Below, piece by piece: positions 50,308 to 62,192 of a stretch of DNA of 64,000 nucleotides. This DNA is from Pontivivens insulae. GTDB taxonomy: Bacteria > Pseudomonadota > Alphaproteobacteria > Rhodobacterales > Rhodobacteraceae. The notes below the pieces were generated by a model, which saw nothing but the letters and a program-made list of their open reading frames with translations, was not told where the DNA came from and made no database searches. The position numbers and the translations under genes are program-made. The stretch covers positions 248,001 through 312,000 of the forward strand of contig NZ_OMKW01000001.1 of NCBI RefSeq assembly GCF_900302495.1, in the 5' to 3' direction. Positions within the stretch are counted from its first letter, which is position 1. Each line of letters starts with the position of its first letter.

Positions 50308-52563
50308 ATGAAATTTGGTGTCGGACAATCGGTAAAGCGCATCGAGGATCCACGCTTTCTGCGGGGGGAAGGGGCGTATGTCGACGATCTCGAGGCACCG
50401 GATGCGTTGGTGCTGCACGTGCTCCGCTCCGACATTGCGCACGGCCTGATCCAGAAGATCGATGTATCCCGGGCGCGCGGAATGCCAGGTGTTCATAGGA
50501 TCTACACGGATGAGGATCTGTCGGATCGCCTCAACGCCATTGATGCACAACTGCCTTTGATACAGGCCGACGGCTCAACCGCACCGGCCGTTGCGCAACC
50601 TCATCTGGCGCATGGCAAGGTTCGCTATGTCGGTGAGCCTCTGGTCGCAATCATCGCCGATAACCTCAACGCCGCGATGGACGCTGCCGAGTGCATTGAG
50701 GTTGAGACCGACACCCTCGACACAGCTTTGAAGCCAGCCGTCGACCAGCCGCAATTGCATGATCACCTTCAAACAAACAAGGTTTTCACCTGGGATGTCG
50801 GAGACCTCGCCGCCACCCAGCATGCTTTCGCCGAGGCGGCGCATTGTGTTGCCCTGCATGTTGTGAACCAGCGCCTTGCTATTCATCCGGTGGAGACGCG
50901 GGGCATACTCGCCATACCAGACGGCGACGGGTGGAGTGTCTGGCTCGGCAATCAGGGTGTTCACGCCGCACAGTCCGATCTTTCCCGCGATTTGCAGGTC
51001 GCTCCCGAACATATCCGTGTCCACGCACCGGATGTTGGCGGCGGTTTCGGAATGAAGCTGATGGACCACCCTGAATACGCCATGGCATTGATCGCTGCAC
51101 AGGATCTTGGCCGTCCGGTCCGGTGGACCGGCACGCGATCCGAGAGCTTTCTGTCAGACATGCAGGGCCGCGACGTCCAGACCCATGCCGAAGCAGCCTT
51201 CAGCGCAGAGGGTCGTTTGACGGGGCTGCGCTGGCGCTCCACCGCTGATCTGGGGGCCTACGTTCCGGGCTATGGCGCAGCCGTGCCAACGCTCTTTTCC
51301 GGCCATCTGATCGGTGGGCTTTATGACGTCGCACATGTGCATCACGTGGTGGAGGGGTTCGTAACCAACAAAGCCCCCGTCGATGCCTATCGCGGCGCAG
51401 GTAAGCCCGAAATTCTGCATGTAATGGAACGCCTTATGGATGAAGGTGCGCGAGCAACCGGGCTCGATCCCGTTGAAATTCGCCTGCGCAATCTGATCCG
51501 GCCAGAACAGATCCCCTATGAGACAGCGGGCGGAATTCCCTTTGACGCACTCGACGCGCCAGCGATCCTGCGACAAGCCGCAGACCTTGCGGATGTGGCA
51601 GGATTTGGGGCGCGCAAAAGCGCCGCACCGCGCGGGCTTGGCATCTCCTGCTATTATGAGCGAACCGGCGGCGGGCCGACGGAACGCGCGAAAATCGACA
51701 TCTCACGCGATGGGAAAATCAGGGCAGTTGTTGGAACGCAAAGCTCTGGCCAAGGCCATGACACAGCCTGGGCTCAGATCATTGCAGAGGAGCTTGGCGT
51801 TCCTTTTGACACCATCGAACTGCAGGCGCCGAGCACGGATCTGCTGGAGGCCGGAGGCGGTACGGGTGGGTCACGTTCCGCCGTTCAGGCAGGGCGCAGT
51901 TTTCTGAGGGCCAGTGCGGATGCCATCGCGCAAGCCCTTCCAAATGCTGCGGAAATGCTGGAAGTCGCTGCGACTGACATCACCTTTGACAAGACGAAAG
52001 GGGCCTTCACGATTGTCGGCACCGACCGCAGCATCGCGTTCCTCGACGTGGTCGAGGCGATGGACGGCCTGACCGCGCAGGGCGGGACCGATGACAAGGT
52101 GCAGACGACGCCCAATGGCTGCCATATTGCCGAGGTTAGCCTTGATGTCGAAACCGGGCAGATCACGCTTGAGCGCTATACGGTCGTCGATGATTTCGGC
52201 CGTGTTATCAATCCGATGCTGGTTGAGGGACAGGTCCATGGCGGTGTGACGCAGGGCATCGGACAGGTGCTGTGCGAGGCAATGATCTGGGATGAAGATG
52301 GTCAGCCGTTGAGCGGATCTTTGATGGATTACGCGCTGCCGCGCGCGGCGGATCTGCCCTTCTTCGAGGTGGCCTTTGTCGAGCATCCGACACCCTCAAA
52401 TCCGATGGGATTGAAAGGGTGCGGAGAAGCGGGTTCCGTTGCGGCCGTGCCTGCTGTGGCCAATGCAGTGATGGACGTTCTGGCGACGTTTGGCGTACGC
52501 GAACTGGCCCCGCCTTATACGCCGGGGCGGGTTTGGGCCGCCCTCAGCGCTGCAAAAGGTTAA
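50308..52563 (+). CDS. Xanthine dehydrogenase-family molybdopterin-binding large subunit, orphan
   Basis: 751 residues from ATG 50308, with GGGAG upstream; the frame opens at 50242 without a better site. The aldehyde-oxidase/CO-dehydrogenase large-subunit fold is shown by VGQSVKRIEDPRFLRGEGAY, VGEPLVAIIADN, DVGGGFGMKL, VDAYRGAGKPE, the molybdopterin contact GTQSSGQGHDTAWAQI and ECG-like GLKGCGEAGSVAAVPAV. The AYRGAG loop marks it as form II, not a true CO dehydrogenase. No FAD (medium) or 2Fe-2S (small) subunit genes adjoin it, so either they are elsewhere or it is an orphan with another partner. The substrate is unknown. Confidence 0.88.
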   Translation: MKFGVGQSVKRIEDPRFLRGEGAYVDDLEAPDALVLHVLRSDIAHGLIQKIDVSRARGMPGVHRIYTDEDLSDRLNAIDAQLPLIQADGSTAPAVAQPHLAHGKVRYVGEPLVAIIADNLNAAMDAAECIEVETDTLDTALKPAVDQPQLHDHLQTNKVFTWDVGDLAATQHAFAEAAHCVALHVVNQRLAIHPVETRGILAIPDGDGWSVWLGNQGVHAAQSDLSRDLQVAPEHIRVHAPDVGGGFGMKLMDHPEYAMALIAAQDLGRPVRWTGTRSESFLSDMQGRDVQTHAEAAFSAEGRLTGLRWRSTADLGAYVPGYGAAVPTLFSGHLIGGLYDVAHVHHVVEGFVTNKAPVDAYRGAGKPEILHVMERLMDEGARATGLDPVEIRLRNLIRPEQIPYETAGGIPFDALDAPAILRQAADLADVAGFGARKSAAPRGLGISCYYERTGGGPTERAKIDISRDGKIRAVVGTQSSGQGHDTAWAQIIAEELGVPFDTIELQAPSTDLLEAGGGTGGSRSAVQAGRSFLRASADAIAQALPNAAEMLEVAATDITFDKTKGAFTIVGTDRSIAFLDVVEAMDGLTAQGGTDDKVQTTPNGCHIAEVSLDVETGQITLERYTVVDDFGRVINPMLVEGQVHGGVTQGIGQVLCEAMIWDEDGQPLSGSLMDYALPRAADLPFFEVAFVEHPTPSNPMGLKGCGEAGSVAAVPAVANAVMDVLATFGVRELAPPYTPGRVWAALSAAKG

Positions 52564-52576
52564 TGCCAAAAACACT

Positions 52577-52604
52577 GTGCACAAGGCGTGCACCACCCGT
52601 GCAC
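52577..52604. repeat. Three GTGCAC motifs at exact 11-bp spacing
   Basis: GTGCAC starts at 52577, 52588 and 52599, each followed by a similar five-base spacer, 14 bases after the molybdopterin-subunit stop. Each copy is a 6-bp palindrome, and the spacing is about one helical turn. The rest of the gap to 52733 holds nothing I can assign. Confidence 0.6.
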
Positions 52605-52733
52605 AAAGCGTATGCCAACAGCGCACAGGCGTGCGGACGTTAATCGGATCTTGCGATGGCAGTCGCATCGAAAGGATTGCTTAACATCTTGGCGGCAAAA
52701 CCCTTCGTGATCCCCCCAGATCGCATTGAGGAG

Positions 52734-53876
52734 TCATCGCTTTGCCAAAGTCACGCCCACCCCCAGCAACAACCCGATGACCGCCGCGCTTAATCCAAAG
52801 AGGGTCACACCCGACGCTGTCGCCAGGAACGTAATCGCGGCTGCGTCCCGCATGCCCGCGTCTGACAGCGCAGCACTGGCGGAATTCGCGAATGTGCCGA
52901 GCAGTGCGACACCTGCGACGGTCGCCAACAGCATATCGGGTGCGAGAGCGGCAAGGCTGGTCAGCAGCGCCGCGAAGAGACCAAACAGACAGTAAAAGGC
53001 ACCAGCGCAAACCGCAGACCAATACCGCTTTGACGGATCGGGGTGAGAGTCTTCATCCGAGCACATTGCAGCCGTGATCGCGGCGAGACAGGTGGCGGGT
53101 GCGCCCAACGTGGCGGTGAGGATGCTCGCCGCGCCCACGCCGCTGAGCAGCGTGCGTGGGGGTGGTGTGTAGCCATAGCTGCGCATGACGGCGAGGCCTG
53201 GGATGTTCTGGGTCGCCATCGTCACGATGAACAGCGGCAGCCCAACCCCGAGAAGGGCTTCGACCGAGAAAATAGGGAGGGTTACAACGGGAGCGGACAC
53301 AAGCCGGAGGTCTTCCAAACCTGACCGATCGCCCAGGACTGCGATCAGAATGGCGGCCATCAGCACGGCGGCTGGCACAGCGAACAGACGGCTGAAGCGT
53401 CCAACGATGAACCATGTGGCAATAATCGGAACCGCGATTTGCGGCGCCTCGCTCAACGCCAGAAACGGCTGAACACAAAGCGAGAGAAGGACACCCGCCA
53501 GCATGGCCTGTGCCACCGCCGGTGGGATTGAGGTCGCCAGCCGTCCCAGGGGACGCCAGAGGCCCGCGATCAGGGTCAGCAGGCCCGCAATCAGAAATCC
53601 GGCGACGGCCCCGGCAAAACCGCCCTCGACAGCCGGGCTGACGGCCAGAAGGGCAACGCCGGGCGTGGACCAGGCGACGCTTGCAGGTTGGCGGGTGATG
53701 AGGCTGAGCAGGATGCCGGACAGGCCCATGGACAGCGCCGCGAACATCAGACCCGACCCGGCCTCTACCGTCGTCGCGCCCATGGCGTCGAGCCCGGCCA
53801 GCACGATCGGAAAGGAGCTGAAAAAGCCGATGATCGCGACAACAAGCCCGGTCCAGATTGTTTGCGATGGGGGCAT
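52734..53876 (-). CDS. benE: BenE-family benzoate/H+ symporter-like transporter
   Basis: 380 residues with about 11-12 membrane segments of the BenE family: VVAIIGFFSSFPIVLAGLDAMGA, VAWSTPGVALLAVSP, FIVTMATQNIPGLAVMRSYGY and LGAPATCLAAITAAMCSDEDSHPDP. The family imports benzoate or related carboxylates with protons, but many members have unknown substrates. No benzoate-degradation genes are in the window. It is convergent with the molybdopterin subunit gene and is not in a clear operon. Confidence 0.85.
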   Translation of the reverse strand: MPPSQTIWTGLVVAIIGFFSSFPIVLAGLDAMGATTVEAGSGLMFAALSMGLSGILLSLITRQPASVAWSTPGVALLAVSPAVEGGFAGAVAGFLIAGLLTLIAGLWRPLGRLATSIPPAVAQAMLAGVLLSLCVQPFLALSEAPQIAVPIIATWFIVGRFSRLFAVPAAVLMAAILIAVLGDRSGLEDLRLVSAPVVTLPIFSVEALLGVGLPLFIVTMATQNIPGLAVMRSYGYTPPPRTLLSGVGAASILTATLGAPATCLAAITAAMCSDEDSHPDPSKRYWSAVCAGAFYCLFGLFAALLTSLAALAPDMLLATVAGVALLGTFANSASAALSDAGMRDAAAITFLATASGVTLFGLSAAVIGLLLGVGVTLAKR

Positions 53877-54199
53877 TTCAGGCGTCTCTCATGTCTTGCG
53901 CTGGTTGGTGCTTAGCGCGCTACCGCGTGCAACCGCCCTCAGTCCGAACGATTTTCGCGGGGGGTATTGAGGCGGCCCTGCTCGCATTTGACATGGTGCA
54001 ACGCTGCGGGTCGAGAGATGCATTGCACGGATACAAAACCGCGCTGACGGCCTCTCCTATGCGGAACGTCGCAGTGAGGGGATTTCGTCAGGCGTGAGAG
54101 CAATCAAACGGCCGGTCGCCCTGACGATCTCACCGAAAAGCACGCCTCCCGTTCGGAAGCGTGCTTAGGTGGTTTGTCGACAACGGGTGAACGCCGTGG
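53877..54199. other. Intergenic region holding the benE promoter and secA terminator
   Basis: About 320 bases. The part nearest benE should hold its promoter; I see no coding sequence. At 54138-54166 a perfect 8-bp hairpin (AAGCACGC with GCGTGCTT) is followed, on the minus strand, by TTTTC, which is a good terminator for secA. A looser inverted repeat built on CGTCAGG/CCTGACG lies around 54085-54130. Confidence 0.55.
54138..54166 (-). terminator. Hairpin terminator downstream of secA
   Basis: AAGCACGC (54138-54145) pairs perfectly with GCGTGCTT (54159-54166) around a 13-base loop. Read on the minus strand the stem is followed by TTTTCGG, fitting a Rho-independent terminator 33 bases after the secA stop. 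Confidence 0.75.
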
Positions 54200-56920
<2,721 letters not shown>

Positions 56921-57184
56921 ACAGCTACCCGTTTCCAATTTCCAAAGGGCCGGAGCGTGCCGTGCGAACGCGTCAGAAACTGTCATCATCGGGTGGTTGC
57001 CCGTCCGCGGCTGACAGCCTAGGTTTGGCGCGGCGGCGGTGCGTCTGGCCTTGTAAAAGCGCCTTGGGAGATAGTCCCGGCACATCACCGTGTCAACGGC
57101 AGCGCGTCCGCACGGGATGTGTGAGCCGCCGCAATTTACAGAAGGCGCGACCCGGACGGGGCCGCGCACCGAACCGGAGAGATG

Positions 57185-58081
57185 ATGTACAAGTTTCTGA
57201 CGACAACCGCACTGGGTTTGACGCTGGCCTTCACGGGAACAGTGACGCAGGCACAGGAGACGGCAGATGAGGCGACGGAAGCGGCGTCGTTTGCCGAGGA
57301 TTACGACCTGGATACGGTGGTCGCCACCGTGAACGGAACCGATATCACGATGGGTCACCTCATCGCGATTTACGACCGTCTGCCCCCCAACTATCGCCAG
57401 ATCCCGCCCGAGGTTCTGTTCAGCGGCTTGCTGGACCAGCTGATCGACCAGCAATTGCTGAGCGAGGCGGCAGTTGCGAATGGGGCAGAGGATAAGCGCC
57501 CGGTCCGCATCCAGATCGAAAACGACCGTCGGGCCGCATTGGCCAATGACAGCGTGATGCGTGTTCTGGACGCCGAAGTGACCGAGGATGACGTGCAGGC
57601 CGCCTATGAGGACATCACTGGCGAGATGACCCGCACGCAGGAATATAATGCGTCGCATATTCTGGTTGAGACCGAGGAAGAGGCCATCGAGATTCAGGGG
57701 CTTCTGAACGATGGCGCTGATTTCGCGGAACTGGCGGCCGAGCGCTCTACCGGGCCATCTGGCCCCAATGGCGGCAATCTGGGCTGGTTTGGCCCCGGTC
57801 AGATGGTGCCCGAATTCGACGCGGCCGTGCAGACGCTGGAGGTCGGAACGATCTCTGAACCGGTCGAGACGCAATTCGGCTGGCACGTTCTGACCGTGAA
57901 CGAGACGCGGATGTCGCCGCTGCCGTCGCTGGAAGAATTGCGGGCAGAGATTGAAGGCCAATTGAATCAGGATGCACTCGCCGCTGAAATCGAGGCGCTG
58001 CGCGCGGGAGCCGATATTGTGCTGCCCGACGCGCAGGTGCCGCCGAACGCGCTGGATGAGTTGGACCTGACCGCCGACTGA
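57185..58081 (+). CDS. Exported peptidylprolyl isomerase (parvulin/SurA-like)
   Basis: 298 residues from ATG 57185 (GGAG spacing favours the second of two adjacent ATGs). A signal peptide ends near GTVTQAQ. A helical chaperone-like N-terminal part is followed by the PpiC parvulin domain (about 155-250): [50 protein letters not shown] and TQFGWHVL. It helps fold periplasmic or outer-membrane proteins by proline isomerisation. The position beside secA is conserved in Rhodobacteraceae. A terminator follows. Confidence 0.9.
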   Translation: MYKFLTTTALGLTLAFTGTVTQAQETADEATEAASFAEDYDLDTVVATVNGTDITMGHLIAIYDRLPPNYRQIPPEVLFSGLLDQLIDQQLLSEAAVANGAEDKRPVRIQIENDRRAALANDSVMRVLDAEVTEDDVQAAYEDITGEMTRTQEYNASHILVETEEEAIEIQGLLNDGADFAELAAERSTGPSGPNGGNLGWFGPGQMVPEFDAAVQTLEVGTISEPVETQFGWHVLTVNETRMSPLPSLEELRAEIEGQLNQDALAAEIEALRAGADIVLPDAQVPPNALDELDLTAD

Positions 58082-58115
58082 TCGGCGGGTTTTGCGCAAC
58101 ACTCACCCCACCCTG

Positions 58116-58139
58116 CCCCACCGGGCCGGGTGGGGTTTT
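58116..58139 (+). terminator. Rho-independent terminator after the parvulin gene
   Basis: CCCCACC (58116-58122), six-base loop, GGTGGGG (58129-58135), then TTTT. Classic terminator 35 bases after the stop. Confidence 0.85.
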
Positions 58140-58168
58140 CGTATTCCCCCCAGACCCATCAGGACGCC

Positions 58169-59437
58169 ATGACACAGATCACCCGTTTGATGCCCGCCAC
58201 ACCGAAGGACAACGCCGCCCCGCTGGCGCCGCGCGATGGAGAAACCGTGTTTCCAACCATCGAAGGTGTGCGCTTTGCAGCGGTTGAGGCAGGTGTGCGC
58301 TATCAGGGGCGTCTGGATGTGATGCTGGCAGAGTTGGCGCCGGGATCGTCGGTGGCCGGGGTGTTCACGCGCTCATCAACACGGTCAGCCCCCGTGCGAA
58401 TGTGTGAGGCGCATCTGGCAACGGCAGCGCAAACTGAAGCGCCATTCGCGATTCTGGTGAACTCGGGCAATTCGAACGCCTTCACCGGGCGTGCAGGCGA
58501 TGAGAGCACCGACGCACTGGCCAAGGCGGTTGCCGCGCGGATGGATTGCCCGGTCTCTCACGTATTTCCGGCCTCAACCGGCGTGATCGGGGAGCGGTTG
58601 CCCCATGACCGCATCGTCGCAAAGATCGACCAGCTTGCCGACAGTTTGAGCGCCGAGGCCGGCGCGCGCGCCGCGCAGGCGATCATGACGACCGATACCT
58701 ATGTCAAAGGCGCGTGGTGCGAGGTTGAGGGGATGCGCATCGCGGGGATGGCCAAGGGCTCTGGCATGATCGCGCCGGATATGGCGACGATGCTGGTTTA
58801 TATCTTCACCGATGCCGCAGTCGCTCAACCTGTCTTGCAGGAGATTCTCGGCGAGCTGACCGATACGACGTTCAACGCGATCACGGTGGATGGCGATACG
58901 TCGACCTCTGACACATTGATCCTGGGGGCCACGGGTCGGGGTGGGACGCCACGGATCGAGACCCGAGACGATCCGCGCTGCGCCCTGTTTGAAGAGGCGT
59001 TGCGGGCTGTCATGCTGGACCTGTCCCATCAGGTTGTGCGGGATGGCGAAGGTGCGACCAAATTTGTCGAGATCGCGGTGACGGGGGCCGCGTCCAACAG
59101 CTCTGCCCACAAGGTTGGGATGAGCATTGCGAACTCTCCGCTCGTCAAGACGGCTGTGGCGGGAGAGGATCCGAACTGGGGACGGATCGTGATGGCGGTT
59201 GGCAAGTCTGGCGAGCCAGCGGATCGAGACACCCTGTCGATCCGGTTCGGCAATGTTCTGGTCGCCGAAAATGGCTGGGTCGCGGAGAGCTATCGCGAGG
59301 AGGCAGGCGCTGCGATCATGCGGGAAGAGGACATTGCGATCCGTGTCGATCTGGGTCTTGGCGGCGGCGCTGCCACCGTGTGGACCTGTGATCTGACCCA
59401 TGGCTATATCTCGATCAACGCGGATTATCGATCATGA
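58169..59437 (+). CDS. argJ: Bifunctional ornithine acetyltransferase/N-acetylglutamate synthase
   Basis: 422 residues from ATG 58169. ArgJ motifs: AGVFTRSSTRSAPV, ILVNSGNSNAFTGRAG, VFPASTGVIGERLP, and the self-cleavage site GSGMIAPDMATMLVYIFTDA with the nucleophile Thr; then NAITVDGDTSTSDT and EDPNWGRIVMAVGKSGE. It makes N-acetylglutamate and recycles the acetyl group from N-acetylornithine in arginine synthesis. It is autoprocessed into two chains. The stop overlaps the mutT start by four bases. Confidence 0.95.
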   Translation: MTQITRLMPATPKDNAAPLAPRDGETVFPTIEGVRFAAVEAGVRYQGRLDVMLAELAPGSSVAGVFTRSSTRSAPVRMCEAHLATAAQTEAPFAILVNSGNSNAFTGRAGDESTDALAKAVAARMDCPVSHVFPASTGVIGERLPHDRIVAKIDQLADSLSAEAGARAAQAIMTTDTYVKGAWCEVEGMRIAGMAKGSGMIAPDMATMLVYIFTDAAVAQPVLQEILGELTDTTFNAITVDGDTSTSDTLILGATGRGGTPRIETRDDPRCALFEEALRAVMLDLSHQVVRDGEGATKFVEIAVTGAASNSSAHKVGMSIANSPLVKTAVAGEDPNWGRIVMAVGKSGEPADRDTLSIRFGNVLVAENGWVAESYREEAGAAIMREEDIAIRVDLGLGGGAATVWTCDLTHGYISINADYRS

Positions 59438-59832
59438 AGATGGTGCTGGTGAGCGCGGTCGCACTGGTTGATCCCGACGGGCGCGTCCTGATGGCGCAGC
59501 GGCCTGAGGGCAAGTCGATGGCCGGGCTGTGGGAATTTCCGGGCGGCAAGGTGGAACCGGGAGAGAGCCCGGAAGCAGCGCTGATCCGCGAGTTGCACGA
59601 AGAATTGGGGATCGAGACCTGGGACAGTTGTCTGGCCCCGCTGACCTTTGCGAGCCACAGCTATGCAGAGTTTCATCTGCTGATGCCACTCTATGTCTGT
59701 CGCAAGTGGAATGGCACGGTGCGCGGGATGGAAGGGCAAGCGCTCAAATGGGTGAGGCCCAAAGAGCTACGACACCTGCCCATGCCCGAAGCGGACGTCC
59801 CACTTGTATCGCATTTGATCGATTTGCTTTGA
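59434..59832 (+). CDS. mutT: MutT-type Nudix hydrolase (8-oxo-dGTP diphosphatase)
   Basis: 132 residues with the full Nudix box GGKVEPGESPEAALIRELHEELGI and the opening VSAVALVDPDGRVLMAQRPEGK. It clears 8-oxo-dGTP from the nucleotide pool. Translation is coupled to argJ by the ATGA overlap, an arrangement common in alphaproteobacteria. Confidence 0.93.
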   Translation: MKMVLVSAVALVDPDGRVLMAQRPEGKSMAGLWEFPGGKVEPGESPEAALIRELHEELGIETWDSCLAPLTFASHSYAEFHLLMPLYVCRKWNGTVRGMEGQALKWVRPKELRHLPMPEADVPLVSHLIDLL

Positions 59833-59861
59833 CCAAATGCAACCCTTGGTTGTGAATCAAC

Positions 59862-59889
59862 TTGACCGATAGCTGAGTTAACCTAAAAT
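59862..59889 (+). promoter_or_regulatory. Candidate sigma70 promoter for the 39-codon ORF
   Basis: TTGACC at 59862-59867, a 16-base spacer, and TAAAAT at 59884-59889, about 45 bases before the ATG at 59935. The surrounding DNA is AT-rich relative to the genes. Good match to consensus, untested. Confidence 0.5.
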
Positions 59890-59934
59890 TTACCCTAGAG
59901 TGTCCACATACAAACAGCGACGCCGGGGGAAGCT

Positions 59935-60054
59935 ATGAAAACGATCATGATCAGCAAATACATTGCCGTTCAGGGGCGATTTGTCGAAGCGCTCAAGGAT
60001 GGAAGCATCACCGTTCGGGTCGGGACACGCCTGTTCCGGGGATTCCCGGTCTGA
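59935..60054 (+). CDS. Small 39-residue protein of unknown function
   Basis: A 40-codon frame, too short for usual gene callers: MKTIMISKYIAVQGRFVEAL opens it, and it ends GTRLFRGFPV. GGGGGA lies six bases before the ATG, and a good promoter-like pair lies upstream, so both transcription and translation signals are in place. The residues look like one small beta-rich domain (IAVQGRF, SITVRVGTRLF). I do not recognise the family. It stands alone between mutT and the SDR gene. Confidence 0.6.
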   Translation: MKTIMISKYIAVQGRFVEALKDGSITVRVGTRLFRGFPV

Positions 60055-60120
60055 TTGTAGTGGTGATTTGAAACGAACTGTTGTCCGGCGTCCCGGACAA
60101 CAGAATTTCGCCTTTTCAGA

Positions 60121-61098
60121 CTATACTGCTTTCAGGGCGTTCGCGCTCCATTCCCACAAACGTTCCGCCTCCGCATCATCGGCGGCATGTGCCTCAACAC
60201 CGAAATAGCGGGACGTCTCGCTTTCAGGATCGCTGGGCGCTGCGATGTTGCAATCCTCACAATAGACACCCGCATGACCATTCAGCGCAGGAGAGGTTGC
60301 GGCCCAGAGGGTCGTGGAAGCGCCCTGCTCCGGCGACTTGAAACCTGCCTTTGCGAGTTCAGACGGCTCCCCATCTTCACCGAGCCAACCGAGCGCGATC
60401 ATCTCTTCCTTGGGCAGATGCCGCTGCAATGGCGTGAAGATCCCGCCAGGATGGACGGAGAAGGCATGACCGCCGCTTGGCTTGAGACGACGGGACAGCG
60501 CATTCGCAAACAGTGCATTTGCTGTCTTGGCTTGGCCGTAAGCGACCCATTTATCATAGGGCTCTGCCTGAAAATGCATGTCATCCCAACGAATGCCCGA
60601 CAGTTTGTGCCCTGTGGACGAGAGCGCGACGATCCGCGCACCCTCGCTGGCTTCGAGCTGTTCCATCAATGACGTGACCAGCGCGAAATGGCCCATGTGA
60701 CAAATGCCGAACTGGGATTCCCAGCCGTCGCCGATACGGGCCTCAGGACAGGCCATAATCCCGGCGTTGCAGATCAGAATGTCGATCACGGGATGTTCGG
60801 ACGCGACCTCAGCCGCGAAGGCACGGACAGAAGCAATGTCGCCAAGGTCCATGGCCTTGCTGGAGACGTCGCCAGCCACACCGGCCAACGCGTCGGCTGC
60901 TTTTTCACGGCTTCGTACAGGGACAATAATCTTTGCACCCTTTTCTGCGAGCGCCCGAACGGTTTCAAGGCCGATCCCGCTATAACCGCCGGTCACAATC
61001 GCAGTTTTGTCGGTCAGATCAATGTCGGCGAGAACCTCTGAAGCCGTGCTTTTGGCATGGAACCCGGTTTCGAGGGGTGTCTGGTCTGAGAGGGACAT
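60121..61098 (-). CDS. Short-chain dehydrogenase/reductase (retinol-dehydrogenase/WWOX-like)
   Basis: 325 residues, slightly long for SDR. The cofactor motif is TAIVTGGYSGIGLETVRALAEKGAK, NAG is in ILICNAGIMACPEA, and the active site is SSTGHKL with YGQAKTANALFANALSRRL (Tyr-x-x-x-Lys). VRSR after the second strand suggests NADP. Substrate unknown. It lies 108 bases downstream of an AraC regulator on the same strand, which may control it. AAGGAGAG precedes the ATG. Confidence 0.87.
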   Translation of the reverse strand: MSLSDQTPLETGFHAKSTASEVLADIDLTDKTAIVTGGYSGIGLETVRALAEKGAKIIVPVRSREKAADALAGVAGDVSSKAMDLGDIASVRAFAAEVASEHPVIDILICNAGIMACPEARIGDGWESQFGICHMGHFALVTSLMEQLEASEGARIVALSSTGHKLSGIRWDDMHFQAEPYDKWVAYGQAKTANALFANALSRRLKPSGGHAFSVHPGGIFTPLQRHLPKEEMIALGWLGEDGEPSELAKAGFKSPEQGASTTLWAATSPALNGHAGVYCEDCNIAAPSDPESETSRYFGVEAHAADDAEAERLWEWSANALKAV

Positions 61099-61206
61099 GA
61101 TGCTCTCCTTTCAAGCTATCTTGTGTGCTCTCAAATTAGGGGCGTGTTCCGCAGGGCAGGAGATGCGTTTCTCCGCCGCTTTTGCACGATCCTCCGGCAG
61201 TCGGGA

Positions 61207-62091
61207 CTATTGTGATGCGCCGCCCAGAAAACTGCGCGGCGAGCCGCCGAATTTTCGTGTGAATTCCCGGCTGAACTGAGCTGCGCTGTCGTATCCCACC
61301 TCGTAGGCGATCTGCGAGACGGGCTGACGCGCCTGTACCAGCAGGTCACGCGCTTCCAAAAGGCGAAGGTCCTTTTGGAACTGAAGCGGGCTGTTCGCCG
61401 TGACCTCCCGGAAGTTTTCGTAAAAGACAGACGCGCTCATCCCGGCAATCGCAGCGAGATCGGTGGCGCGAATCTGGCTGCGATATTCCTTTCGAATATG
61501 GACGATAGCGCGGGCGATCCGGCTGGCCTTGCTGTCGATATTCATCATCTGCCGCAAATTTCCGCCGTGTCGGGACCGCAACGCATGAAAGAGCACTTCG
61601 CGCAATGTGGACCCGGCAAGTGCTTGCTCTGCAATCGGATCGGAGTGCAGGCGGAACAGGCGGGCCATGGCCGCGACAAGCTCCGCGTCGGCGGCGCCGA
61701 CCTCGACGCCCCGTGCCGGGCTGTCGTCCGTGTCGAGTGCCCCGACCTCTCCGGCCAAACTGCGCACGAGCTGTAAGTCAATTTCGACATAGAGCGCGAC
61801 GAAAGGATCGTTGGGGGTGGCCGTGACGCTCGACGCAAGGATGGGAGCGGTCTGGCCGATGATCAGTAGATCCCCGGCGCCATATGCGACACTGCGCGAG
61901 CCGTAGAGCGCGTCCTTACGTCCATTCAGGACAAGGGCCAGAACCGGGGCAAAGATCGCGCCATCATTTCGTTTGGATTGGACGGTACGCACCAGACCGA
62001 TGTTGCGCACGGGAAGCGGGATGAACCCCTCTCGCGCCGATTGCGCGTCGAGATAGGCGCTGACCTCTGCGTAAAATTCTTCAACCTGCAT
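61207..62091 (-). CDS. AraC-family transcriptional regulator
   Basis: 294 residues. An N-terminal AraC-type ligand domain (about 1-180, VLALVLNGRKDALYGSRSVAYGAGDLLIIGQTAP) is followed by the AraC double helix-turn-helix (about 190-285; IRATDLAAIAGMSASVFYENF, PVSQIAYEVGYDSAAQFSREFTRKFG). Its closest architecture is the AraC_N (type 2) group. It is next to the SDR gene on the same strand, so a local role there is likely. Confidence 0.88.
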   Translation of the reverse strand: MQVEEFYAEVSAYLDAQSAREGFIPLPVRNIGLVRTVQSKRNDGAIFAPVLALVLNGRKDALYGSRSVAYGAGDLLIIGQTAPILASSVTATPNDPFVALYVEIDLQLVRSLAGEVGALDTDDSPARGVEVGAADAELVAAMARLFRLHSDPIAEQALAGSTLREVLFHALRSRHGGNLRQMMNIDSKASRIARAIVHIRKEYRSQIRATDLAAIAGMSASVFYENFREVTANSPLQFQKDLRLLEARDLLVQARQPVSQIAYEVGYDSAAQFSREFTRKFGGSPRSFLGGASQ

Positions 62092-62192
62092 GGAGCCTCC
62101 GCGATCACCCGCAGGATAGCGAAAGGGCGCAAGGCTTCACAGCCCAGCGCCCGTTGTCCCGGAGGATTGAGCAAAAGCTCAGGAGGATAGGG

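Noticed and set aside
53877-54199. Small protein gene between benE and secA
   Set aside because: Short frames have no ribosome site; the region is explained by promoter and terminator elements.
56921-58102. Upstream extension of the secA frame that would give a 1300-residue protein
   Set aside because: The extra 394 codons are antisense to the parvulin gene and do not resemble SecA; SecA begins at 56920 with [10 protein letters not shown].
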